Assembly: GCF_037974265.1 (NCBI RefSeq)
Contig: NZ_CP150233.1
Location: forward strand, 3,038,001 to 3,102,000
DNA from: Paenibacillus sp. FSL R5-0623
Lineage (GTDB): Bacteria; Bacillota; Bacilli; Paenibacillales; Paenibacillaceae
Reading direction: 5' to 3'
Length of the DNA stretch: 64,000 bases
Shown here: positions 8,032 to 16,093 of the stretch, in pieces
How the letters are laid out: the number at the start of each line of letters is the position of its first letter
How positions within the stretch are numbered: position 1 is the first letter of the stretch
Notes under the pieces: generated by a model
Database searches by the model: none
What the model was told of the DNA's origin: nothing
What the model saw: the letters and a program-made list of their open reading frames with translations, nothing else
Program-made: the position numbers and the translations under genes

Positions 8032-9117
8032 ATGTCAGCAAAATTGAAAGTCGGTATCGTCGGAGGAACGGGAATGGTAGGTCAGCGTTTTGTGGACCTG
8101 CTCGATCAACATCCATGGTTTGAAGTAACAGCAATTTCTGCAAGCGCCAATTCGGCAGGTAAAACATATGAAGAATCCGTACAAGGCAGATGGAAACTGG
8201 CAGTTCCTATTCCGGAAGCTGTGAAGAAAATCGTTGTTCAGGATGCTTCCCAGGTAGAGGCTTTTGCCAGTCAGGTTGATTTTATTTTCTGCGCGGTTGA
8301 TATGAAAAAGAATGAGATTCAAGCGCTCGAAGAAGCTTACGCTAGAACAGGCACACCTGTCGTGTCCAATAACTCGGCTCACCGCTGGACAGCAGATGTA
8401 CCCATGGTAATCCCTGAGATTAACCCGGGACATCTGGACGTGATTGAAGCTCAACGCAAACGTCTGGGTACGAAAACCGGATTCATTGCAGTGAAACCTA
8501 ACTGCTCGATTCAGAGCTATGTGCCAGCACTGCACGCCTTGCGTGAGTTCAACCCGACTCAGGTTGTTGCTTCCACGTATCAAGCAATCTCCGGAGCAGG
8601 TAAAAACTTTACCGACTGGCCAGATATGCTCGATAATGTCATTCCATACATCGGTGGCGAAGAAGAGAAGAGTGAGCAGGAACCACTGCGGATCTGGGGT
8701 AGCATCGAGAACAACCAGATCGTCAAAGCATCTGCCCCATTAATTACAACACAATGTATTCGTGTACCGGTAACGGATGGACATCTGGCTACGGTGTTTG
8801 TAAACTTCGAGAAAAAACCAAGTAAAGACGAAATTCTGGAGCGTTGGTTGCAGTTCAAAGGCCGTCCACAAGAGCTGGCTCTTCCAAGCGCACCGAAACA
8901 ATTCATTACGTATTTTGAAGAAGAAAACAGACCACAGACTAAACTGGACCGTGACATCGAACGCGGAATGGGTGTCTCCACAGGCAGACTGCGCGAAGAC
9001 TCACTCTATGATTACAAATTCGTTGGATTGTCCCACAACACGCTCCGTGGAGCGGCAGGTGGTGCGGTTCTAATCGCAGAACTGCTTAAAGCTGAAGGAT
9101 ATATTCAACCGAAATAA
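8032..9117 (+). CDS. asd: Aspartate-semialdehyde dehydrogenase, archaeal/fungal-type
   Basis: 361 aa, longer than the usual bacterial Asd and matching the archaeal/fungal branch. N-terminal NADP-binding loop GIVGGTGMVGQRF, phosphate-site segment ASANSAGKTYEES, and the catalytic cysteine C158 in KPNCSIQ. Reduces aspartyl-4-phosphate to aspartate semialdehyde, the branch precursor of lysine/diaminopimelate, threonine and methionine. ATG 8032 follows AAAGGAAATG. Single gene behind a T-box leader and closed by a strong terminator, so its expression should follow charging of one tRNA, probably tRNA-Lys. Confidence 0.95.
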   Translation: MSAKLKVGIVGGTGMVGQRFVDLLDQHPWFEVTAISASANSAGKTYEESVQGRWKLAVPIPEAVKKIVVQDASQVEAFASQVDFIFCAVDMKKNEIQALEEAYARTGTPVVSNNSAHRWTADVPMVIPEINPGHLDVIEAQRKRLGTKTGFIAVKPNCSIQSYVPALHALREFNPTQVVASTYQAISGAGKNFTDWPDMLDNVIPYIGGEEEKSEQEPLRIWGSIENNQIVKASAPLITTQCIRVPVTDGHLATVFVNFEKKPSKDEILERWLQFKGRPQELALPSAPKQFITYFEEENRPQTKLDRDIERGMGVSTGRLREDSLYDYKFVGLSHNTLRGAAGGAVLIAELLKAEGYIQPK

Positions 9118-9172
9118 GTGTACTAAGTACCATGAGCAACAGCAGATTTTTGAAAAAAATGATTAGAAAAAT

Positions 9173-9199
9173 AACCATCACTCGTTGATGGTTTTTTTC
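9173..9199 (+). terminator. Rho-independent terminator after asd
   Basis: AACCATCA / TGATGGTT stem with a 5-nt loop followed by a T-run. Confidence 0.85.
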
Positions 9200-9289
9200 T
9201 ATTGTGGACAGGAACCAGGATGGGCAGAATTAAATTAAAGAGACTACAGAGAGTACGGCAGAGATTCCAGTAGAGGGTTATAGTAACGA

Positions 9290-9319
9290 AAAACGCCGAC
9301 AATTGTGTCGGCGTTTTTT
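9290..9319. terminator. Bidirectional terminator between asd and the symporter gene
   Basis: AACGCCGACA / TGTCGGCGTT, loop ATTG, with A-run on the left and T-run on the right, so it can end transcripts from both sides. Confidence 0.88.
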
Positions 9320-9336
9320 TACATTCCAGTATTTTG

Positions 9337-10311
9337 TTAGGCCGCAGATGTCTTATCCGACTTATGCAGAAGCTGAGAGCGACGACCGAGCAGATAACCT
9401 GTTAATGAAGCAAGCATCTGTTGGAATACCATGCCAAGCACGACTGGGACAGCAACAGGTGGCGGAAAATAAGAAACAGCGAGTACTGCACCTGCGCTGA
9501 TATTACGCATGCCTCCATTGAACACCAGAGCGACCTGATCGGCCTCATTCCAGCCTAGCAATCGGGCGATGAAATAACTCAGCGCATAACCGAATGATGC
9601 CAGGAAAATAATGATGACCGCAAGTCCAGCGAGCTTCCAGTTGAAATCGGCCAAGTAAGGTGCAACGACAGATCCGTTAATCGCGACGACTGATGCCATG
9701 AACAATTTGGACAACGGATTCAACCTCGGTCCCCAGACCGGGACAATGGCGCCTTTGCTCCACTCATTCAGCAGCATACCGAGCAGGGATGGCAACACAA
9801 TCATCCAGAACAGACTGCTCATCATGGCTGCCGTATCCAGTGTGACACTGGTTCCGATTAACAGGGATAACACTCCCGGCACTACGAAAGGAGCAAGCAT
9901 GGTATCAATCAGGATGATGGAAAGCGTAAGTGCAATATTGCCCCGATAGATGCTGACCCAGATGAAGCTGCTGATTCCTGTCGGAATCACGGCTGCCAGA
10001 ACAAGGCCCGTTATGGTGTACGCATCTGTAGGGAAAACCAGATGACCCATACCAAGAGCAATTAGAGGCATCGCCAAATGCAAAATAAACAGACATACAA
10101 ACAAGGGGAACGGCTTCTTCAGCACGTTCACAAAATCCCGTATCCCTAGACTGATACTTCCAGCGAACGTCATGAACGCAAAAAGCCAAGGGGATAAAAA
10201 GGTATAAGAAGAAAGAAAACTCCCGCATAACACGCCAATAATAATGCTGATTGGGGTAATCAGTGGCATGATGCGGTTCAAGCGTTGGTTCAAGGCTTGA
10301 AGCATAATCAT
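9337..10311 (-). CDS. Bile acid:sodium symporter (BASS) family transporter
   Basis: 324 aa with about ten hydrophobic helices and BASS-type features: SLGIRDF near residue 55, VLAAVIPTGISSFIWV around 105-120 and the late segment FNGGMRNISAGAVLA. The ATG at 10311 follows AAAGGG. These carriers move organic anions with sodium; the substrate here is not readable. Monocistronic: it ends at the bidirectional terminator and faces away from the lipoprotein gene. Confidence 0.85.
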   Translation of the reverse strand: MIMLQALNQRLNRIMPLITPISIIIGVLCGSFLSSYTFLSPWLFAFMTFAGSISLGIRDFVNVLKKPFPLFVCLFILHLAMPLIALGMGHLVFPTDAYTITGLVLAAVIPTGISSFIWVSIYRGNIALTLSIILIDTMLAPFVVPGVLSLLIGTSVTLDTAAMMSSLFWMIVLPSLLGMLLNEWSKGAIVPVWGPRLNPLSKLFMASVVAINGSVVAPYLADFNWKLAGLAVIIIFLASFGYALSYFIARLLGWNEADQVALVFNGGMRNISAGAVLAVSYFPPPVAVPVVLGMVFQQMLASLTGYLLGRRSQLLHKSDKTSAA

Positions 10312-10446
10312 GACATCCCTTTACCGTGTGATTTTACTATTATACATGTTAATAACGTTGGCTGCAGACCCATTTGCAATGCAGCAGTCTGAAAAGGTAT
10401 CATGGACTTGGAACAAGGATTCCGATCAGGAGAAGGGGAGATGATC

Positions 10447-10917
10447 ATGTTTATAAGAAAAAGAAAGCACACATTAATGATGACAGGCCTTATTGCATCA
10501 AGTATTCTGCTGATTTCAGCCTGTTCTGTCGTGGAACAAGCCAATCAAAGTTTAAATTATGTGAGTGGGGCTACTGATTATATAGAACAGGTATCAAACG
10601 CCGGGGCTGATCTGCAAGAGCTCGCATCGAGTGCGGTGAATAATCCTGAGATTACAACGCAGATTCAGGAGAAAATCGATCTGATCCAAGCAGAAGCAAG
10701 TGAATTTTCTCAGTTGACTGCTCCTGCAATAGGAGAGAGCATTCATGAAAATCTGGTTAGTTACAATACTCAATTAACAGAAGTTGTAGACAATTTCGAG
10801 AATACAATTGCAGAGCAAGGTTTTACGGCAGAAAATTGGGAGAAGACGGGCATTCCTGAACTAATCACCAACATTAATAATTTGAAAGATCCGCTTAGCG
10901 GACTTCAGGGTGAATAA
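10447..10917 (+). CDS. Small lipoprotein, DUF6376-like
   Basis: 156 aa from ATG 10447, preferred because GGGGAG abuts the ATG at 10441 and is correctly spaced only for 10447. Basic N-terminus, hydrophobic stretch and lipobox LISAC followed by a soluble helical region rich in Gln/Glu/Asn. Predicted to be anchored outside the cytoplasmic membrane. It resembles small Bacillales lipoproteins of the DUF6376 type; that assignment is from memory of the pattern and tentative. Function unknown. Confidence 0.8.
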   Translation: MFIRKRKHTLMMTGLIASSILLISACSVVEQANQSLNYVSGATDYIEQVSNAGADLQELASSAVNNPEITTQIQEKIDLIQAEASEFSQLTAPAIGESIHENLVSYNTQLTEVVDNFENTIAEQGFTAENWEKTGIPELITNINNLKDPLSGLQGE

Positions 10918-10945
10918 GTTAAATTAATTTTCAATATTTTATAAG

Positions 10946-10990
10946 GGCGAGATATCGGAATGATTGAATTACCGTTATGCTCGCTTTTTT
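10946..10990 (+). terminator. Possible terminator after the small lipoprotein
   Basis: GGCGAG pairs with CTCGC across a 27-nt apical region that itself contains CGG/CCG pairing; seven T follow. The long apex makes it weaker than other terminators here. Confidence 0.5.
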
Positions 10991-11100
10991 TATTTTCCGA
11001 AAACGGATGCATATTTAATATCACTGGAGCTAGACTATATCATGTAAATATAAGATCTATATGACATTTATCTCATATTTATGTGAAGATGATCTATGGT

Positions 11101-11177
11101 TTGACAAGGTTGGGACAGAGGCGTATGATATGTATATAAGTTAATAAAATATAGTTACTTACTATAAGTTATGTAAT
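11101..11177 (+). promoter_or_regulatory. Sigma-A promoter and candidate operator of the SDR gene
   Basis: TTGACA (11101-11106), 17-bp spacer, TATGAT (11124-11129). Downstream, 11151-11177 holds an imperfect inverted repeat TTAC-TTA...TAAG-TTATGTAA centred on ACTATAAG, placed where a repressor would block elongation or initiation. No regulator gene adjoins it. Confidence 0.6.
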
Positions 11178-11213
11178 AAACCTAAATATATTTTGCCAAA
11201 GGAGAGCTGAGTC

Positions 11214-11969
11214 ATGACTGAGCACAATGGAAAAGTAATCATTATTACAGGTGGAGCAAGTGGTATTGGTAAAGAGACAGCACTTCAACTTTCGGATCAA
11301 GGTGCGACTATTGTTGTCGCTGACTATAATGAAGACGGAGCGAAGAAGCTTGCGGCAGAGATTGAAGGAGCTGGCGGAACAGCGGGCTCATACAAAGTGG
11401 ATGTATCCAAAGGGGACGAGATCAAAGCCCTGATCGACTGGACCGTAGAGCAATATGGTACGTTAAGCGGTATTTTCAATAACGCAGGTATTGGACTTGT
11501 GAAGCCATTTCTGGAGATGGACCCGGAATCCTATCACAGAGTCATTGATGTAGATCAGCACAGTGTATACTACGGTATGTATTATGGCGCGAAAAAAATG
11601 GTTGAATTAAATGTACAAGGTACTATTGTAAATACAGCTTCGATCTATGGAAGTGTTGCTGCAGTAGGCAGCTTCAACTACAACGCAGCCAAGGCTGCGG
11701 TTGTTATGATGTCCAAATCCGGTGCATTGGAACTTGCTGAGCATGGAATTCGTGTAGTTGGGGTAGCACCTGGCTTTATCGAAACACCGATTCTGGGTGA
11801 TGACCAAGCCATGAAGGATGCGCTTGCTACTCAACATATGCGTGGAGAGCTCATTCAACCGGAGAAAGTAGCCAGTGTGGTTACCTTCCTGTTCAGTGAT
11901 GCAGCAAGCGCAGTGAACGGGACAACCGTAGCCGTAGATGATGGATTCCTCAGCTTCAAAACCAAATAA
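11214..11969 (+). CDS. Short-chain dehydrogenase/reductase (SDR)
   Basis: 251 aa, classical SDR length. Cofactor loop TGGASGIGK near residue 12, NNAG near 87, and the catalytic set S143, Y156, K160 (FNYNAAK). A loop D in the second strand region (VADYNED) is compatible with NAD(H) preference. Start ATG follows AAAGGAGAG. Substrate unknown. Single gene with its own sigma-A promoter and strong terminator; the candidate operator suggests inducible expression. Confidence 0.9.
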   Translation: MTEHNGKVIIITGGASGIGKETALQLSDQGATIVVADYNEDGAKKLAAEIEGAGGTAGSYKVDVSKGDEIKALIDWTVEQYGTLSGIFNNAGIGLVKPFLEMDPESYHRVIDVDQHSVYYGMYYGAKKMVELNVQGTIVNTASIYGSVAAVGSFNYNAAKAAVVMMSKSGALELAEHGIRVVGVAPGFIETPILGDDQAMKDALATQHMRGELIQPEKVASVVTFLFSDAASAVNGTTVAVDDGFLSFKTK

Positions 11970-12015
11970 GTTCCCTTTTATAATTAAGGCAACTTATCTC
12001 AAAAAAAACAGAAAA

Positions 12016-12055
12016 AAACGGTGCAGAACGATTTATTCGTTTTGCACCGTTTTTG
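12016..12055. terminator. Strong terminator after the SDR gene
   Basis: 16-bp stem starting AAACGGTGCAG, loop TTTA, then T-run; A-run on the left makes it able to serve the opposite strand microprotein gene too. Confidence 0.9.
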
Positions 12056-12161
12056 TATTTTCATTATAAAGTAATCGTAGCATGTGAGAGGGAAATAAGT
12101 TTGTCGAATTATCCCGAAAATTCAGAGATCGTGATACAATTAACAAGGCTATAGCTTTTTA

Positions 12162-12332
12162 TCATTTTGTGGTGTCATATACAATTCGAACGCCAAGAGA
12201 GCCATAACTCTCTTCTTTGTAATGACATTGAGAACAGGTTTTGGTCGAACATAACGCATCGTTATGAACTTGTAATTTTTCGTTGCACTGTGGACATTTA
12301 TTTTCAAAAAGAGTCTTCAACACGTTAAACAT
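12162..12332 (-). CDS. Zinc-ribbon microprotein, 56 aa
   Basis: A short frame starting MFNVLKTLF with two CxxC pairs, CPQC at about residues 13-16 and CSQC near 33-36, plus C28, as in zinc ribbons. It fills the gap between the SDR gene and the TauE-type gene and reads toward the bidirectional terminator. The ribosome site is weak (GAGTGATTAAG). The regular Cys spacing and codon usage support a real gene. Function unknown; could bind nucleic acid or a protein partner. Confidence 0.7.
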   Translation of the reverse strand: MFNVLKTLFENKCPQCNEKLQVHNDALCSTKTCSQCHYKEESYGSLGVRIVYDTTK

Positions 12333-12457
12333 GCTTAATCACTCATTTCGGATTAATTTACTTGGTTTTCATTATAACGGATAATATTCGCTGTGTATAG
12401 CACTTTTGAGTGGTATCGAAATGAGCTTTATATTGCACGAAAGGAAGCGCATAACCG

Positions 12458-13255
12458 ATGGATCTTCTGCTTTTTTTCATCATGTTTATACTGGGTCTGG
12501 TCGGTTCATTCTTCTCCGGTTTGTTGGGTATTGGTGGGGCCATTATCAATTATCCGCTACTGTTATATGTTCCATCCTGGATGGGACTGCAGCCATTCTC
12601 AGCACATCAGGTATCTTCGATTAGTATGTTTCAAGTATTTTTTGCTTCACTTGCCGGTGTGATTGCATTCCGCAGAAAAGTACGAACGGGTAGAAGTGGT
12701 GGGGCGATCGTTCACCGAGGATTGGTGCTGTACATGGGTTCCAGCATTCTTGCAGGCAGTCTGATTGGCGGGTTCATATCCGGTCATCTGGACGGAAGGG
12801 TTATTAATCTGATCTATGGCATTCTGGCGATCATGGCGATTGTGCTTATGCTGATTCCCGGAAAGGGAAAGCTTGATACTTCAGCTCCACTGGTGTTTAA
12901 CCGATGGATTGCAGCAGGCACTGCTTTTGCAGTAGGCATTGTATCAGGAATTGTTGGTGCGGGTGGTGCCTTTATCCTTATTCCCATCATGCTGACGATT
13001 CTCAACATCCCCGTACGAACGACGATTGCTTCTTCACTGGCGATTGTATTTATCTCCGCAATCGGCGGCGTTATAGGAAAAATTACGGGTGGAGATATTC
13101 CGATGGAACCCATCATCTATACGGTGATCGGCAGTCTACTGGGGGCATCCCTTGGTTCACGGGTTAGTTCGATGATCAATGTGAGGGTACTTCGATATGC
13201 ATTAATCGTACTTATCGCCATCACAGCGGTCAAAGTCTGGTCTTCCATTCTGTAA
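12458..13255 (+). CDS. TauE/SafE (DUF81) family membrane transporter
   Basis: 265 aa, about eight hydrophobic helices in two similar halves, each with a Gly-rich segment (GLLGIGGAIINYPLL near 28 and GIVGAGGAFILIPIM near 165), the hallmark of TauE/SafE anion exporters. ATG 12458 follows AAAGGAAG. Probably moves sulfite, sulfonate or another small organic anion; neighbours give no substrate clue. Confidence 0.88.
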   Translation: MDLLLFFIMFILGLVGSFFSGLLGIGGAIINYPLLLYVPSWMGLQPFSAHQVSSISMFQVFFASLAGVIAFRRKVRTGRSGGAIVHRGLVLYMGSSILAGSLIGGFISGHLDGRVINLIYGILAIMAIVLMLIPGKGKLDTSAPLVFNRWIAAGTAFAVGIVSGIVGAGGAFILIPIMLTILNIPVRTTIASSLAIVFISAIGGVIGKITGGDIPMEPIIYTVIGSLLGASLGSRVSSMINVRVLRYALIVLIAITAVKVWSSIL

Positions 13256-13384
13256 AATCACGTATATGGAATGAACAGTGACGATTTCGTAACCAAACGG
13301 TTGGATCGCCGTATAAAGGTTATGAACATGAGCTGAAGCGTTGGATACACGATCAAATGAGTTCAGTTTTCGTCCATGGAGCAC
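13202..13384 (-). CDS. Possible small protein (60 aa), uncertain
   Basis: Starting at GTG 13384, which is preceded by AAAGGAGATGAG, a frame of 60 residues runs antisense into the last 54 bp of the TauE-type gene. The strong ribosome site and an otherwise empty 186-bp gap support it; the overlap with a neighbouring gene and lack of any recognised domain argue against it. Confidence 0.3.
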   Translation of the reverse strand: MLHGRKLNSFDRVSNASAHVHNLYTAIQPFGYEIVTVHSIYVILQNGRPDFDRCDGDKYD

Positions 13385-13441
13385 CTCATCTCCTTTCATG
13401 GATACATGTTTAACATTAATAGAATTTGAGGTATCCACCCT

Positions 13442-15823
13442 ATGAATAACGTACTTACAGAACAGGCTGATGCAGGATATCGGCTAGCTGAGCAGAAAGC
13501 ATCTCAGTATTTTACTTCTCTTAGGCAGCAACTTATGGATAATACGTATACAACAGCACTTACCCAAGATATTCATGTATGGCAAAAAAAACATATTCAT
13601 CGTTTTGCCTGGCTTTCTCTTTTATCACCTAGCAAAAGAAAACCGGATCCTCGGGATGTTCATAGATATATCCACTGGCTGAATACGACAGGAAAGCTGG
13701 ATGATTACCTGGATCGGAGTATCTCCTATATTTATATGCGAGATCTGGGGCAAGCCCTTGATTCTCCGGGTACGCAGGCCCGAATTCAGCACGTTGTCCA
13801 GAATACCAAAAAATACTTTATGGGCTCCGCTACTGGGCGCAAAGGACAGCCTGATTATATCAGTCTGGCTGCGTTGTACCGCTGGGGACAGAAGGAGCAC
13901 ATTGAAACGGCTGTCATCTGGGTGATGAACAAATTAAAGAATGTAGCATCCAACATCCCGAAGGAGCTGGATGCAGAGCAAGCACAGCGAAAGCTCATCA
14001 AGATCATTCTCGGCGTTGTCCTTCATGTGGACGATGAGATGAACGAGCAGACACCACCAGAAGAACGGGCGCGGAGATTTGATGCGGCGATTCGACTTGG
14101 TTATTCTTACGGTTTGACATATCCATTTGTGGATGACCTGTTGGATTCTCAGGCTTTGACTGTTCAAGAAAAAGAACAATATTCCCTGATGATACGCGAT
14201 GCACTTCTTACTGGGGTCGTACCTGATCTGGGAAAGTGGAAAGGTAGCAATCTGGAAGTGATCGAATATGTACATTCCGAGCTTCGGGAAGCATTTGATT
14301 ACATTAAGGACTATCAGCATCCAGAGAAACAGCGCACTTTTTTAGAGCAATCCTATGTGTTCTTTCAGTCTCAGGAGATCGATCGCAACAAGAAATTAGC
14401 CAATGCGAATTATACGAATGAAGAATTGTACATTCCGATTATTATCAAATCTTCTTCTTCCCGATTAATCGTCCGGTCAGTTCTCAGTGCGCCGGAGGAT
14501 GAGGGATTTGATCTGCGGACGTTCTATTACGGAATATATAATCAGTTGGCCGATGATTTTGCCGATATGTTTGACGATATGGAAGAAGGGGCAGTAACTC
14601 CATATACGTACTATTTGAAGTATCGAGATTTGCGTCCCGATTTGATTAATCCTTATGAATTGTACTGGGCAGTCATCTCACATCTGATCCATGATGTTTA
14701 CAACTCGGATGCCAAGACCCGTGAGGTTATACTGGATCGTGCGATCAACGGGCTGAAGCGTTGTAAAGAACGGTTGGGGCAGCAAAAATATGATGAAGTG
14801 ATGATGATTTTTGCCTCTGGGCAGCCTGAATTCAATCAACTGGTTCAACAGATGGTGCGAAAAGCGGATGACGTTGATTTCCTTGATAAATTGTTACGGG
14901 ATCAGGTCGTGCTTCAATTGAAAAATGACAAGCAGGAGAAAGAGGAGTTCAAACAGACCATTCGAACGGTTCGCGAACAGATTAATGTGGAGTTGCAGAT
15001 AGCCAAGCCAGGTGGACTTCATGAGATGAAAGAAACGCTGATCGATGCGGCCAATTACAGCTTGCAGGGCGACGGAAAAAGACTACGTCCGATATTAACT
15101 TGGGTTATGGGTGTACGCGAGTATGGTTTACCTGAAGCCTCCATCGTTCCACTGCTTAGGTCGCTGGAGTACATGCATACCGCTTCCCTGATCTTTGATG
15201 ATCTGCCTACGCAGGATAATGCTTCGACAAGGCGTGGACGTTCCACGCTGCATCAGGTACACAATAGCGCCACAGCGGAGCTCACGGGTCTGTTTCTCAT
15301 TCAGAAGGCAATTGGAGAGCAGTCATCATTGGATCGCTTTGATGCGGCCACCGTGCTCACGCTCATTCAATATTCAGCTGAAAAAGCAGAGGATATGTGT
15401 ATGGGGCAGGCGATGGATCTGAACTCCAAGGGCAAGGCATTGACGCTGGAGCAGTTGAACATGATCTGTTTTTACAAAACTGGCATTGCCTTCGAAGCTG
15501 CCCTGGTCATGCCAGCGATACTTGCCCAAGTGAGGGAACCGGAGATGGCTGCGCTGAAAAAGTTCGCTTATCATGCAGGAATCGCCTTCCAGATCAAGGA
15601 CGACTTGCTGGATTTCGAGGGAAATCACCTCATTCTTGGGAAACCTGCAGGTCAGGATGAGCTGAACAACAATTCAACCTTTGTGTCTATTCTGGGTGAT
15701 GAAGGCGCGAAGAAAGCGATGTGGGAGCATTATTGTCTTGCTACAGATGCATTGAACGAGATGCCGAAACCTATTCCCTTCCTGAGACATTTATTGGATT
15801 ATCTTATTGGTCGCGAGCGCTAA
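13442..15823 (+). CDS. Prenyl-diphosphate synthase with large unassigned N-terminal region
   Basis: 793 aa, far above the usual 300-330 aa of polyprenyl synthases. The C-terminal part (about 505-793) has a complete trans-prenyltransferase set: GKRLRP at 545-550, first aspartate motif DDLPTQD at 586-592, and KDDLLDFEG with the second motif at 720-724. Small residues just before the first motif suggest a product of C20 or longer (inference). The N-terminal ~500 residues are helical and contain acidic clusters DDEMNE (197-202), VDDLLD (230-235) and ADDFADMFDD (370-379) but no family signature I can name. This resembles fused cyclase-prenyltransferase architecture only loosely. Soluble. Weak ribosome site GAGGT. 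Confidence 0.8.
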   Translation: MNNVLTEQADAGYRLAEQKASQYFTSLRQQLMDNTYTTALTQDIHVWQKKHIHRFAWLSLLSPSKRKPDPRDVHRYIHWLNTTGKLDDYLDRSISYIYMRDLGQALDSPGTQARIQHVVQNTKKYFMGSATGRKGQPDYISLAALYRWGQKEHIETAVIWVMNKLKNVASNIPKELDAEQAQRKLIKIILGVVLHVDDEMNEQTPPEERARRFDAAIRLGYSYGLTYPFVDDLLDSQALTVQEKEQYSLMIRDALLTGVVPDLGKWKGSNLEVIEYVHSELREAFDYIKDYQHPEKQRTFLEQSYVFFQSQEIDRNKKLANANYTNEELYIPIIIKSSSSRLIVRSVLSAPEDEGFDLRTFYYGIYNQLADDFADMFDDMEEGAVTPYTYYLKYRDLRPDLINPYELYWAVISHLIHDVYNSDAKTREVILDRAINGLKRCKERLGQQKYDEVMMIFASGQPEFNQLVQQMVRKADDVDFLDKLLRDQVVLQLKNDKQEKEEFKQTIRTVREQINVELQIAKPGGLHEMKETLIDAANYSLQGDGKRLRPILTWVMGVREYGLPEASIVPLLRSLEYMHTASLIFDDLPTQDNASTRRGRSTLHQVHNSATAELTGLFLIQKAIGEQSSLDRFDAATVLTLIQYSAEKAEDMCMGQAMDLNSKGKALTLEQLNMICFYKTGIAFEAALVMPAILAQVREPEMAALKKFAYHAGIAFQIKDDLLDFEGNHLILGKPAGQDELNNNSTFVSILGDEGAKKAMWEHYCLATDALNEMPKPIPFLRHLLDYLIGRER

Positions 15824-16093
15824 TCCATTTTTCTCGCGATTCCTTGCTCTATATGACTTATAATGATATATAATGACAAAGGTCGGGATTCCATTGGATG
15901 GATTCCAGGCCTTGTTTGACTTTGTAGACACCAAACTTTTGAAAAGATATGTTTCAATAACTCAATTTTTGGGTACTAAGCTGGTATTGTGGTTTTAAAA
16001 CAAACCGATCCTTTGTGGAACAACTTCCTTCCAATTAAAATTAACTTTCGACTATTTATAACATGAGTTTATATGCCAAAAGGAGAGTTTACA

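Noticed and set aside
15860..15925. Imperfect inverted repeat after the prenyl synthase gene
   Set aside because: Arms pair poorly and the T-run is short; not reliable enough to call a terminator.
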